The translations under genes were made by a program, and so were the position numbers. 64,000 bases of DNA from Roseovarius faecimaris (lineage in GTDB: Bacteria; Pseudomonadota; Alphaproteobacteria; Rhodobacterales; Rhodobacteraceae), in NCBI RefSeq assembly GCF_009762325.1, contig NZ_CP034348.1:2858501-2922500 (forward strand), in the 5' to 3' direction. Positions 8,147 to 16,763 of this stretch are shown here, one piece after another (position 1 is the stretch's first letter; each line of letters starts with the position of its first letter). Under the pieces are notes generated by a model that did no database searches, was not told the origin of the DNA, and saw only the letters and a program-made list of their open reading frames with translations.

Positions 8147-8928
8147 CCGACAGCCCCATCAAAACCGAGCGCCGCGGCCCCGTGCTCGAGGTGACCCTCG
8201 ACCGCCCCAAGGCCAATGCCATCGACCTGCAAACGAGCCGGATCATGGGAGAGGTCTTCCGCGACTTCCGCGACGATCCGGACTTGCGGGTGGCCATCAT
8301 CACCGGCGCGGGCGAGAAGTTCTTTTGCCCCGGCTGGGACCTCAAGGCCGCCGCTGACGGGGACGAGGTGGATGGCGATTACGGTGTCGGCGGCTTCGGC
8401 GGCATTCAGGAGATGCGCGCGATGAACAAGCCGATCATCGCCGCTGTCAACGGCATCTGCTGCGGTGGTGGGCTGGAATGGGCGCTTAGCGCCGATATTA
8501 TCCTTGCCGCCGATCATGCCAGTTTCGCCCTGCCCGAAATCCGTTCCGGCACCGTGGCCGACGCCGCAAGCGTCAAGCTGCCCAAACGCATCCCCTATCA
8601 TATCGCGATGGAAATGCTGCTGACCGGGCGCTGGATCGACGCCGAAGAGGCCGCCCGCTGGGGTATGATCAACCAGATCCATCCCGCCGCCGACCTGATG
8701 GCCAAGGCGCGCGAAATGGCCGATCACCTCGCCTCCGGTCCGCCCCTGGTTTATGCCGCGATAAAGGAAATCATACGAGAGGCCGAGGCGATGACCTTTC
8801 AGGATGCAATGAACCGGATCACCAAGCGCCAGTTCGGCACCGTCGATGTACTCTATTCCTCCGAAGATCAGCTTGAAGGCGCTCGCGCCTTTGCCGAGAA
8901 GCGCGACCCGGTCTGGAAGGGACGGTAA
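8143..8928 (+). CDS. caiD: Crotonobetainyl-CoA hydratase / carnitinyl-CoA dehydratase (CaiD-like)
   Basis: 261 residues, the same length as enterobacterial CaiD, an enoyl-CoA hydratase/isomerase-family enzyme. Features shared with CaiD include the FCPGWDLKA oxyanion segment, the CGGGLEWALSADI block, SFALPEIRSG, and LTGRWIDAEEAARWGMINQI. The enzyme adds water to crotonobetainyl-CoA to give carnitinyl-CoA. It is the last gene of the operon and is translationally coupled to the CoA ligase. An aerobic route to carnitine, not the anaerobic CaiTABCDE respiration, is suggested because no caiT/caiA/caiB homologues are next to it. Confidence 0.8.
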   Translation: MTDSPIKTERRGPVLEVTLDRPKANAIDLQTSRIMGEVFRDFRDDPDLRVAIITGAGEKFFCPGWDLKAAADGDEVDGDYGVGGFGGIQEMRAMNKPIIAAVNGICCGGGLEWALSADIILAADHASFALPEIRSGTVADAASVKLPKRIPYHIAMEMLLTGRWIDAEEAARWGMINQIHPAADLMAKAREMADHLASGPPLVYAAIKEIIREAEAMTFQDAMNRITKRQFGTVDVLYSSEDQLEGARAFAEKRDPVWKGR

Positions 8929-8952
8929 CGGCCTGGCGCTGCTCATCGCGCT

Positions 8953-8986
8953 CTTGCGTGCGCGCCTCGCGAGGCTGGCACGCAAG
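8953..8986. terminator. Hairpin between convergent genes
   Basis: CTTGCGTGC at 8953-8961 pairs perfectly with GCACGCAAG at 8978-8986, with a smaller CCTC/GAGG stem inside. It lies between the stops of the caiD-like gene (+) and the TauE gene (-). No T-run follows on either side, so a bidirectional terminator is plausible but not certain. Confidence 0.45.
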
Positions 8987-8988
8987 GG

Positions 8989-9756
8989 TCAGACGAGCCC
9001 CCGCCGCACCAGATTGAGCCCCCCGAAAAGCAGCACGAACAGGGTAACCTTGCGAAAGGTCTCCTGATCGAACCGGTCGTGCAACTTGAAGCCAAGCGCC
9101 ATACCCAAAAGCGCAGGTGGGACGAGAGAAGCGGTCAGCGGCAGCGTCTCGGCGCGCAGCACACCCGAACCGAGATGGGCCACCACCAGAACGAGCGACC
9201 CCAGCCCATAGATCACACCCTGCACCCTTATCTGCTCGGCCTTTTCCGTGTTCATCGCGGTCAGCATCGCCACGGTTGGCGGCCCCCAGATCCCCGACAG
9301 CCCCCCGAAAAACCCCGCAATCGCGCCGAAGACAGGCTCGGCCCGGCTGCGCGCGCCCGAAGACAGGCGAATCCGTATTCCGAGGATCTGCAACAGAACG
9401 AAAAGCGTAATGCTTATCCCCAGAAAGAGCAGCAACAACTGGCCTGGCAACCACGGAACAAGTTGGGCCGACAAAAGCATGATCGCACCGCCGGTAAGCA
9501 GAAACGCCCGGAACCGCAGGATCGAGGCCCAGGCGGCACGCGGCCCCTGCCGCAAGGCCTGCCACAGGTTCGTCACCAGTGTCGGCAGGATCATTCCGGC
9601 AATCGCCACCTCCGCCGAAGCGATCGTCGCCAGACCCGACACCATCACCATCGGCATCGCAAATCCGACAACACCCTTGATCACGCCGGCTGAAAAGCCG
9701 ATGAACAGAGCCAGCGCCAGGGTTGCGCCCGTTTCGATGCCAAAGAACATATCCAT
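8989..9756 (-). CDS. TauE/SafE-family permease
   Basis: 255 residues, strongly hydrophobic with about seven to eight membrane helices. The GVIKGVVGFAMPM segment near the N-terminus and a similar GFFGGLSGIWGPP repeat in the second half are the duplicated TauE/SafE (TSUP) motifs. The family exports sulfite, sulfoacetate or other small organic anions; the substrate here is unknown. It converges with the carnitine operon and is divergent from mcd, sharing the 145-base region 9757-9901 with it. Confidence 0.8.
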   Translation of the reverse strand: MDMFFGIETGATLALALFIGFSAGVIKGVVGFAMPMVMVSGLATIASAEVAIAGMILPTLVTNLWQALRQGPRAAWASILRFRAFLLTGGAIMLLSAQLVPWLPGQLLLLFLGISITLFVLLQILGIRIRLSSGARSRAEPVFGAIAGFFGGLSGIWGPPTVAMLTAMNTEKAEQIRVQGVIYGLGSLVLVVAHLGSGVLRAETLPLTASLVPPALLGMALGFKLHDRFDQETFRKVTLFVLLFGGLNLVRRGLV

Positions 9757-9802
9757 GGCCTCTTGTAGCAGCGACGCATAGCGCGGGCATGTGCAAAATC
9801 AA

Positions 9803-9851
9803 TGCGCAACTTTTGATAATATTTGTCGCATCTGCGGCATTATAGTTGCGC
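9803..9851. promoter_or_regulatory. Candidate operator/promoter region of mcd
   Basis: TGCGCAAC at 9803-9810 is mirrored by GTTGCGC at 9845-9851, with an AT-rich core between that contains a GATAAT -10-like hexamer at 9815-9820. The arms resemble spaced inverted half-sites for a regulator acting on mcd (+) or the TauE gene (-). No regulator is identified. Confidence 0.35.
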
Positions 9852-9901
9852 TGCACCTGCGAAATAGATAGAAGGCCGGGAACAGTTGAAGGATGTGATT
9901 C

Positions 9902-11590
9902 ATGGCTCATGACGGACAGGATGCTGCAATGGCAAACACGGTGATCCTCGATGATCTGCTGTCGCTTACCGGTGCCGCCATTGCCCCGGTGGAAAGCGTG
10001 CTTGAGGCCGCCAAAGCCAGCGTCGGCCAGATGGTCACGGTGGATGGCCGCGTGTCGGGCGGCGCCATCGAAGCGCATCAAACAGCGGCCCACGGGCTGG
10101 CCTGGCTGGCCACTTACGTCGAATCGCTGCGGCAGATGCAGGCCTGGGCCGAGCGGCTCAAGGCCGATGGCAAATTCGGCGAGGTCGAAGAGCTCATTCA
10201 CCAGATCGCCTTTGGCGAATACCTGCACCAGATTGCCGGTGGCATCCCGATGAACCAGGGCGAAATCCTGCGGCTCGCGGATATGGGCCTTGGCTGGGAC
10301 GCACTGAGCGGCTTCCAGTGCCATGAGGTACAGACCCTGATGAGCAGTGGCAACACCCAGGCCGCGCGCTCCCGTCTGGTGGAACTGATGCAGGAGCGCA
10401 GCGCCGAGATCACTGTCGGCGCCTCCGGCCTCGACGAAGAGCTTGAGATGATCCGCGAACAGTTCCGCCGTTATGCCGTCGAAAAGGTGGAACCTGTGGC
10501 GCATGACTGGCACCTCAAGGACGAGTTGATTCCGATGGAGGTGATCGAGGAACTGGCCGAGATGGGCGTGTTCGGCCTGACCATTCCCGAGGAATTCGGC
10601 GGCTTCGGGCTCTCCAAGGCATCGATGGTGGTCGTGTCCGAAGAGCTCAGCCGGGGCTATATCGGTGTCGGGTCGCTCGGCACCCGGTCCGAGATCGCCG
10701 CCGAACTGATTCTCTGCGGCGGCACGGATGAACAAAAAGCCAATTGGCTGCCCAAACTGGCCAGTGCTGAAATCCTGCCCACGGCGGTCTTTACCGAACC
10801 CAACACAGGCTCGGATCTGGGATCGCTGCGGACCCGTGCGGTCAAAGAGGAAAACGGCGACTACCGCATCACCGGCAACAAGACCTGGATCACCCATGCC
10901 GCGCGCACCCATGTGATGACGCTGCTCGCGCGCACCGATCCCGACAGCAAGGACCACCGAGGCCTCAGCATGTTCCTCGCCGAGAAGACACCGGGCACGG
11001 ATGAGGCCCCCTTCCCGACCGAGGGCATGTCAGGCGGCGAGATCGAGGTCCTGGGCTATCGCGGCATGAAGGAATACGAGCTCGGCTTCGATAATTTCCA
11101 CGTGAAGGGCGAAAACCTGTTGGGCGGCGAAGAAGGCAAAGGCTTCAAACAGCTTATGGAAACCTTCGAAAGCGCCCGCATTCAGACCGCCGCGCGGGCG
11201 ATCGGCGTGGCACAATCCGCGCTCGACGTGGCGATGCAATATGCCGTCGACCGCAAGCAATTCGGCAAGTCGCTGATCGAATTTCCGCGTGTTTCGGGCA
11301 AACTGGCCATGATGGCCGTGGAAATCATGATCGCCCGCCAGCTCACCTATTTCTCAGCCTGGGAAAAAGACCACGGCCACCGCTGCGACCTCGAGGCCGG
11401 CATGGCCAAGCTGCTGGGCGCGCGCGTGGCCTGGGCGGCGGCGGATAACGGACTGCAGATCCATGGCGGCAACGGCTTTGCCATGGAATACAAGATCAGC
11501 CGCATCCTGTGCGACGCGCGGATCCTCAACATCTTCGAGGGTGCGGCGGAAATCCAGGCCCAGGTGATCGCGCGCCGCCTCTTGGGGTAA
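9902..11590 (+). CDS. mcd: (2S)-methylsuccinyl-CoA dehydrogenase
   Basis: 562 residues, much longer than ordinary acyl-CoA dehydrogenases (about 380). An extra helical N-terminal region of about 150 residues comes before the FAD dehydrogenase core, which has FTEPNTGSDL, the IHGGNGFAMEY block and FEGAAEIQAQV. This long form is characteristic of Mcd of the ethylmalonyl-CoA pathway, which converts methylsuccinyl-CoA to mesaconyl-CoA during growth on acetate or other C2 units. The betaine route above yields acetoacetate, which needs such assimilation. ATG 9902 has an AAGGA site at 9889-9893; a second in-frame ATG at 9929 is also possible. The other pathway genes are not in the window. Confidence 0.8.
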   Translation: MAHDGQDAAMANTVILDDLLSLTGAAIAPVESVLEAAKASVGQMVTVDGRVSGGAIEAHQTAAHGLAWLATYVESLRQMQAWAERLKADGKFGEVEELIHQIAFGEYLHQIAGGIPMNQGEILRLADMGLGWDALSGFQCHEVQTLMSSGNTQAARSRLVELMQERSAEITVGASGLDEELEMIREQFRRYAVEKVEPVAHDWHLKDELIPMEVIEELAEMGVFGLTIPEEFGGFGLSKASMVVVSEELSRGYIGVGSLGTRSEIAAELILCGGTDEQKANWLPKLASAEILPTAVFTEPNTGSDLGSLRTRAVKEENGDYRITGNKTWITHAARTHVMTLLARTDPDSKDHRGLSMFLAEKTPGTDEAPFPTEGMSGGEIEVLGYRGMKEYELGFDNFHVKGENLLGGEEGKGFKQLMETFESARIQTAARAIGVAQSALDVAMQYAVDRKQFGKSLIEFPRVSGKLAMMAVEIMIARQLTYFSAWEKDHGHRCDLEAGMAKLLGARVAWAAADNGLQIHGGNGFAMEYKISRILCDARILNIFEGAAEIQAQVIARRLLG

Positions 11591-11594
11591 CTCC

Positions 11595-11620
11595 GTAGGG
11601 TGCGTGATTTCACGCACCCT
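11595..11620. repeat. Dispersed palindrome GTAGGGTGCGTGA, copy 1
   Basis: AGGGTGCGTGA (11597-11607) and TCACGCACCCT (11610-11620) form an 11-base perfect inverted repeat between the convergent mcd and GntR genes. The same palindrome occurs at 37867-37890 and 41910-41933, with a degenerate copy at 37824-37851. At this site it could also act as a bidirectional terminator. Confidence 0.7.
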
Positions 11621-12321
11621 CAAAGCTCGGTCTGCATCCTGTAGCCTTCATGAAAGAATTGCTGCACATGGGTAATGGCCTGACCGCCATCCCATGTGAT
11701 CCGCGAGATCACAAAGATCGCGGCCCCCTGGCGCAGTGCCAGATGAGCGGCCACTTCCGCATCCGCATTCACTGCGGCAAACGAGATTTGCCCATGTGTG
11801 AAGCGCGCATGACGCACCAGCCATTCATTGGCGCTGATCGCCTCGAAATCCGTCTTAGCCGCCTCGGGAACCGTCGTCAGATTGATCCAGCGATCCTCAA
11901 ACACGAACGGCGCGCCATCGGCCGTCTGCACCGACTTCACGTGCAGGAACCTGTGGCCTGCCCCGGCCTGCATCGCGCTGCGCACCTCTTCGGGCGGAGC
12001 GTGCTCGGCGATCTGCACAGCCGTATAGCCATAAACAGCGCCCTGTCCCTCGATCTCATACCTCAGCACCGGAATATCGAGGGTGGCCTTGCGCACCGGG
12101 TGCAGCGCCACGCGCGTGCCCGCCTTGCGCCGCCGCTCCAGAAGACCCGCCTCTGACAGGCTTTGCAGCGCCCGGTTCACCGTTGCGCGGGCACAGCCGA
12201 ATTCCTCGGCCAGCGCCTGCTCATTGGGGATCATCTCCCCTGGCGCCCAGATCCGCGCATGAATCCGGCGCAGCACTTCGGCTTGCACAGCTTGCCAGGA
12301 GTTGACGTCAGACTTGGCCAA
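11620..12321 (-). CDS. GntR-family (HutC subfamily) transcriptional regulator
   Basis: 233 residues. The N-terminal winged HTH (PNEQALAEEFGCARATVNRALQSLSEAGLLERRRKAGTRV region, about 33-73) is followed by a UTRA ligand-binding domain with FHEGYRM near its C-terminus. This is the HutC/FarR arrangement. Proteins this similar often repress histidine-utilisation genes, but no hut gene is in the window. The start appears to be TTG at 12321, preceded by a GGGGG stretch; no in-frame ATG gives an intact HTH. The target and effector are unknown. Confidence 0.85.
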   Translation of the reverse strand: MAKSDVNSWQAVQAEVLRRIHARIWAPGEMIPNEQALAEEFGCARATVNRALQSLSEAGLLERRRKAGTRVALHPVRKATLDIPVLRYEIEGQGAVYGYTAVQIAEHAPPEEVRSAMQAGAGHRFLHVKSVQTADGAPFVFEDRWINLTTVPEAAKTDFEAISANEWLVRHARFTHGQISFAAVNADAEVAAHLALRQGAAIFVISRITWDGGQAITHVQQFFHEGYRMQTEL

Positions 12322-12403
12322 TGGACCCCCATTTCGACAGGGTGATGACAGGGCGCCACCTTAACCCGCATCCCGCCGCCGCGGCAATTGCCCGGTTAAG
12401 CCG

Positions 12404-13366
12404 TTACGCCTCGAACGCAGCACCGCTTCGGATTGCCGCTATGGTGCGCAGGATCAGCATGCCAAGGATCACGCACAAAACGGCAAAAACGCCAAGACCA
12501 ATCCCGCTATGCACCGGTGAACCCATGGCCCCGCCGTAAAGCAGGCTTGCCGTCGAGAGGGCGGCCACCGGAAAGCTGAGCGCCCAAAAGGACAGGCTGA
12601 ACGGCACCCGAAGAATACGCGGCAGCTGCACCGCCACGATCAGCGCAAACAGAAACGCCACGTTCAACAGCAGACGCGCGAACAGGTCCACACCACCCAC
12701 CAGCTGCGTCCACCCGACAAAGCCGATGGCGGGCGGGGCGATCAGGATCACCAGCGTCGGCATCAGCCGTTCGGGAAGAGGATCGTGAAAGATAAGCCGG
12801 TTCATCACCAGCGACAAAAGCGACACCCAGAAGATCAGCCCCGCCGCCATGAAGAAGGTGCTCAGCTCCACAAATCCAAGCGGCGCACCGGCAATCGGAG
12901 CGATGACATTGCCCACCACCGGGATGAACCAGGCAGGTGTGAGATGTCCATGCTGAAAGGCGCGGTGACTGATCCAGCCCGAAATCACCGAGATCGTCAG
13001 CACCAGTTGCAGAGCCACGGCGACAAGCCAGATCACACTGGCCGCGCCCTGTGAATACGGCAGAACGATCGCAGCGATCAGCAGCATGGAGATCGACATC
13101 GCCGGGAAGAAGGCCAGCTTCACCGGATGGTTCCACTCAGCGAGCACGGCCTCCCGGTGGCGCAGCAGTTTGACCAGATAGCCCAGCGCGACCACCGCAA
13201 ATACCAGCGCAGTCAGCATAAACGCCCCGGTCGAAAGAAGGGCGGTCATGCCCAACTGTGCCTCGACCGCCCGCAGAGCGAGCGTGAACCCGGCCAGCCC
13301 CATGACAATGGTAAAGAACGCCACCGGCCAGGCGACGAGAATACGGCTCGGGGTGTTCGCACTCAT
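12404..13366 (-). CDS. SLAC1/TDT-family anion channel or transporter (TehA-like)
   Basis: 320 residues with about ten membrane helices. It opens with RILVAWPVAFFTIVMGLAG, typical of the SLAC1/TehA/Mae1 (TDT) family, and has the later PVVGNVIAPIAGAPLG and GLIFWVSLLSLVMNRL helices. Members move anions or dicarboxylates or are linked to tellurite tolerance; the substrate here is unknown. The start overlaps the FAH-family gene stop, so the two are co-translated. Confidence 0.8.
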   Translation of the reverse strand: MSANTPSRILVAWPVAFFTIVMGLAGFTLALRAVEAQLGMTALLSTGAFMLTALVFAVVALGYLVKLLRHREAVLAEWNHPVKLAFFPAMSISMLLIAAIVLPYSQGAASVIWLVAVALQLVLTISVISGWISHRAFQHGHLTPAWFIPVVGNVIAPIAGAPLGFVELSTFFMAAGLIFWVSLLSLVMNRLIFHDPLPERLMPTLVILIAPPAIGFVGWTQLVGGVDLFARLLLNVAFLFALIVAVQLPRILRVPFSLSFWALSFPVAALSTASLLYGGAMGSPVHSGIGLGVFAVLCVILGMLILRTIAAIRSGAAFEA

Positions 13367-14070
13367 GACAGCTCACCCGCGATGGTCACCGTAATCGGAG
13401 TGAGCCCGTCAACCTGTCCCTCAAGCCGACTGCCAGCCGCGACAGGTCCGACACCGGCCGGGGTGCCTGTATAGATCAGATCGCCCGCATCCAGCGCATA
13501 GAAACGCGACAGGTGGCTGATGATCTCGGGGACGGACCAGACCATATCGCTCAGCTTTGCCGATTGCACCTCAACCCCGTCATGCATCAGCCGGATCGCC
13601 TGATCACCGGGTTGACCGAACGCATCCGAGCGCGTGATCGGCGCGATGAGGGCTGCGTTGTCGAAATCCTTGCCGATATCCCAGGGACGGCGCTTATCCT
13701 TGGCCGCGGCCTGCAAATCGCGCCGGGTCAGATCGATCCCGCAGGCATAGCCAAAGACCACGCTCAAGGCATCGTCCTCGCCTATCTCCCGCGCGGAAGA
13801 ACCCAGTGCGACGACAAGCTCCATTTCGTAATGACAGTCCCGCGTGCCCGCGGGATAGGGAATTTCCGAGCCGGAGAGGCACAGCGCATAAGCGGATTTT
13901 GTGAAGTAGAACGGGGCCTCACGGTCCACCTCATTGCCCATCTCGGCGGCATGAGCGGCATAGTTCCGTCCAACACAGAAAATCCGGCGCACGGCGAATC
14001 CCTGCCCCTCTGCCCCGTTGATCGGGATCAGGGGCGGCGGGGCAACGGGAAAGATCGGGACCAGGGTCAT
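13363..14070 (-). CDS. Fumarylacetoacetate hydrolase (FAH) family protein
   Basis: 235 residues. It has CVGRNYAAHAAEMGN near the N-terminus, metal-binding acidic residues in HYEMELVVALG and in GIDLTRRD, then the conserved KDFDN and LIYTGTPAGVGPV segments. Family members cleave or decarboxylate 2-oxo-acids such as acylpyruvates and oxaloacetate. The ATG at 14070 fits the family start; longer forms add a low-complexity Arg-rich extension. It overlaps the channel gene downstream, which suggests a linked small-organic-acid function. Confidence 0.85.
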   Translation of the reverse strand: MTLVPIFPVAPPPLIPINGAEGQGFAVRRIFCVGRNYAAHAAEMGNEVDREAPFYFTKSAYALCLSGSEIPYPAGTRDCHYEMELVVALGSSAREIGEDDALSVVFGYACGIDLTRRDLQAAAKDKRRPWDIGKDFDNAALIAPITRSDAFGQPGDQAIRLMHDGVEVQSAKLSDMVWSVPEIISHLSRFYALDAGDLIYTGTPAGVGPVAAGSRLEGQVDGLTPITVTIAGELS

Positions 14071-14172
14071 GAGGCGGCTCTTGTGGCTATAGCGTGGTGA
14101 AACGGCATTGGCGTGAGCGGTGCGATGTGTCAAGACGACGAGGCGCAACCGCTTTTCACCGGAGCCTGCAGG

Positions 14173-14862
14173 ATGGCAGCCGCTGCCAGGACATACAAGC
14201 GATATGCCCTCTACGTCACGCCTGACGGCGCGCCGTGGGCACGGGTCGCGCAGGCATGGCTGGAGGCTGAGCTGAGCGACCTGCCCGCGTTGCCGCAACC
14301 GCTGTCGGAGATCACCGCGGCACCCCGCCGCTACGGGTTGCATGGCACCATTGTTCCGCCCTTCTTTCCTGCCTCACCCGACACCGGGCTCCCGGCCCTG
14401 CACGCGGCCGTAAAGCACTTCTGCGCCACTCACGAGCCGATCTGCACCACCGGCCTCAGGATCACCCAGCTCGGGCGTTTCCTTGCCCTGACCCCCGAAA
14501 AAGACAGCCCGGCATTGCGGCTTTTTGCCTCCGCCGCGCTTGAGCTTTGCGACCCGTTCCGCGCGCCTCTGTCCCAGGCCGATCTGCAGCACCACCTCGC
14601 CAAGGGGCTGAGCCCGGCGCAAGAGGCGCTTCTGCGCCGCTGGGGGTATCCTTATGTGCGCGATGCTTTCCGTTTTCACATCACACTGACATCCAGATTG
14701 CCCAAGCGCGATCTGCCCGCGATCCGTGCGCTGCTGGAGGCGCGTCTCGCACCGCTCCTGCCCGCACAGTGGTCAGTCGATCACCTGTCGCTCATGGGCG
14801 AAGACGCGGAGGGACGCTTTCATCTGATCGAGCGTTTCGCCCTTGGCTGCCAACCGGCTTAA
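14173..14862 (+). CDS. DUF1045 2H-phosphoesterase-like protein
   Basis: 229 residues from the ATG at 14173, which has a GGAG ribosome site 8 bases upstream. Two histidine motifs, HGTIVPPF and FHITLTSRL, are those of the 2H phosphoesterase fold; DUF1045 members are usually found in phosphonate operons next to phn genes and are thought to act on cyclic phosphate intermediates. No phn genes are nearby. An in-frame ATG at 14113 would add 20 residues. It converges with the EamA gene, overlapping 4 bases. Confidence 0.75.
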   Translation: MAAAARTYKRYALYVTPDGAPWARVAQAWLEAELSDLPALPQPLSEITAAPRRYGLHGTIVPPFFPASPDTGLPALHAAVKHFCATHEPICTTGLRITQLGRFLALTPEKDSPALRLFASAALELCDPFRAPLSQADLQHHLAKGLSPAQEALLRRWGYPYVRDAFRFHITLTSRLPKRDLPAIRALLEARLAPLLPAQWSVDHLSLMGEDAEGRFHLIERFALGCQPA

Positions 14863-15707
14863 CCCTTGGCAAAACGCAGAAGCGCCGCGCCGGAAAGCGT
14901 CATCGCGGTGGCAAGCACCTTGATCAGGTTCAGCGGCTCCTTCAGGACCACCACACCGATCAGCAGCGCAAAGACAATGCTGGTCTCGCGCAAGGCGGTG
15001 ACAAGCGCGATCGGCGCCTGAGTGAACGCATAGACGACCAGCGAATAGGCCACGAAGGACGCCCCTCCGCCCAGCACCAGGATACGCCAGTTGCGCACCG
15101 CAGGAGCAAGCACGCGCGGCCGGATCATGCCACACATGGCGGCGTAACAGATGGCGTTGATCCAGGCGAGCCAGGCATAAAACCCAAGCGCCGTCCCCGC
15201 GATCCGCGCGCCAATGCCATCGACCATGGAATATGCGGCGATGAACACCCCCGTCGCCAGCGCCAACCCGGCAGCCTGCCCCTGAAAAAGCCCGTCCGTG
15301 CTGCGTACAAGGCTGATACTGGCGATCCCGATGGCGATCATGGCGATGGACAGCATCTCCAGCCCGCTGAAGCTCGCCCCCAGCAAAAGCGCCGAAACTC
15401 CAGCCACGATCAGCGGGGCCACACCCCGGGCGATGGGATAGACCTGGGTCATATCCCCGCGCTCGTATGCCGCGACGAGAAACACCTGATAGCCGATATG
15501 CAAAACCACCCCACTAACAAGCCACGGCCAGCAGCCAGGATCGGGCAGCGGCGCGCCCGCGGCGATACAAAGCAGCCCGGCCAGACCCTGACCCAGCACC
15601 ACCGCCGTCATCGACACGGTCTTGTCCGCCCCACCCTTGACCAGCGCGTTCCAGGTCGCATGCAGCAAGGCCGCCAGCAGAACGATGAGAAAAACCGTGG
15701 TGCTCAT
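14859..15707 (-). CDS. EamA/DMT-family transporter
   Basis: 282 residues with about ten membrane helices in two EamA repeats. The N-terminal LLAALLHATWNALVKGG and the second-half VAYSLVVYAFTQAPIALVTALRETSIVFALLIG are typical. Members export metabolites or amino acids; the substrate is not predictable. Its start overlaps the fosX stop by 4 bases, so it is co-transcribed with fosX and could be an exporter connected with it, but this is only suggested by coupling. Confidence 0.85.
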   Translation of the reverse strand: MSTTVFLIVLLAALLHATWNALVKGGADKTVSMTAVVLGQGLAGLLCIAAGAPLPDPGCWPWLVSGVVLHIGYQVFLVAAYERGDMTQVYPIARGVAPLIVAGVSALLLGASFSGLEMLSIAMIAIGIASISLVRSTDGLFQGQAAGLALATGVFIAAYSMVDGIGARIAGTALGFYAWLAWINAICYAAMCGMIRPRVLAPAVRNWRILVLGGGASFVAYSLVVYAFTQAPIALVTALRETSIVFALLIGVVVLKEPLNLIKVLATAMTLSGAALLRFAKG

Positions 15708-16120
15708 GTTGCTCGCCGCCCTTCCGCATAGCGCCTGAGTCGCTGCTCGAGCGTGCCGGTATGCAGCTCGAACAGGTGATTGTCCGGTCCGTAGAAATAC
15801 AGGGACCGCCCCTCGCCTTCGACCCGTGGACGCGGCGGGCGCAGCTCCAGCCCTAGCGACAGAATGCGTGTCTGGCGATCATCAAACTCGTCTTCGTCGA
15901 TCTGAAAAGCGATGTGGTTATAGCTGCGCTCTGTCAAAGGCGCGCCCTTCATCGTGGCCAGCCAGATGTCCCCCACCAGAAAAAACCGTTCCTCGGAAAG
16001 TGAGAACGTGTCTTTGCCGCTGTCATACACGCAACGGCCTTTCAGCACCGTTTCGACAAGCGCCTGCATTCGATCGAGATCGGCGGTGATCAGGGTAATA
16101 TGCGACAGGCCCACGCTCAT
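15704..16120 (-). CDS. fosX: FosX-type fosfomycin epoxide hydrolase
   Basis: 138 residues of the glyoxalase/vicinal-oxygen-chelate fold. The metal ligands expected in FosX are present at the same positions as in the Listeria enzyme: His7 (LSHITL), His69 (YNHIAF) and Glu118 (HLFELH). The residue used as general base, Glu44 in FSLSEERFF, is also present. FosX opens the epoxide of fosfomycin with water. This looks like a chromosomal copy in an ordinary metabolic context: it is coupled to an EamA transporter and divergent from a TetR gene, with no mobile element nearby. Confidence 0.85.
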   Translation of the reverse strand: MSVGLSHITLITADLDRMQALVETVLKGRCVYDSGKDTFSLSEERFFLVGDIWLATMKGAPLTERSYNHIAFQIDEDEFDDRQTRILSLGLELRPPRPRVEGEGRSLYFYGPDNHLFELHTGTLEQRLRRYAEGRRAT

Positions 16121-16244
16121 GACGCCCTCTCTTTAGGCTTGGCGCTCACCATAGAGGCAACAGTCCGGCCTTGACCATGGCAAAGCTTTGCCTGTGGCAA
16201 AACGGGGGATTGTCGGGCCTTCGGCACAGGCATAAGACGAGCCC

Positions 16245-16763
16245 ATGAGCAGCCTCGCCAAACCCCGCCTCACCCAAGATACCTGGATCGACGCCGGCCT
16301 CGACGCCCTGGCCGAGCACGGGCCCGAGGCGCTGAAGGCGGAGCCGCTGGCGCGGCGTCTGGGCACCACAAAGGGCTCTTTCTACTGGCATTTCAAGGAT
16401 GTGCCCGACTTTCACCGCGCACTGCTCGGACGTTGGGAAGCCGCGGCACAACCAGCCCTGCCCTCCGGCAGCGCTGTCATACAGCTCCGAGAGCTCGCTC
16501 AGGCGCTGGCCACGGCGGACCACTCGGAACCCGCGATTCGCGCCTGGGGCCGCAGCAACGCACAGGCCAAGGCCGCCCTGAAGCGCCTCGATATGGCGCG
16601 GTTGGAGCTTCTGGAGGATTTGCTGGCCCAGGTCGGCATTGGCAACCCGGAAATGGCCCGGATCCTTTATGCCACTGCGCTGGGAATGCGGGGAATGGAA
16701 AGCGACGCGCCAGGCCCCGACGCCATGGGAACACTGGTTGATCTGGTGCTGGCGCTGCGATGA
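16245..16763 (+). CDS. TetR-family transcriptional regulator
   Basis: 172 residues. The N-terminal HTH is clear (WIDAGLDALAEHGPEALKAE, then LARRLGTTKGSFYWHFKDVPD, about 13-55), followed by a short helical effector domain. It is divergent from fosX across a 124-base gap and overlaps the META-domain lipoprotein by ATGA. Control of fosX-EamA or of its own operon is possible from the arrangement, but no operator was found. Confidence 0.85.
   Translation: MSSLAKPRLTQDTWIDAGLDALAEHGPEALKAEPLARRLGTTKGSFYWHFKDVPDFHRALLGRWEAAAQPALPSGSAVIQLRELAQALATADHSEPAIRAWGRSNAQAKAALKRLDMARLELLEDLLAQVGIGNPEMARILYATALGMRGMESDAPGPDAMGTLVDLVLALR

Noticed and set aside
11620..12321. HutC-type regulator as histidine-utilisation repressor
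   Set aside because: No hut gene is in the window, so only the subfamily and not the target is claimed.
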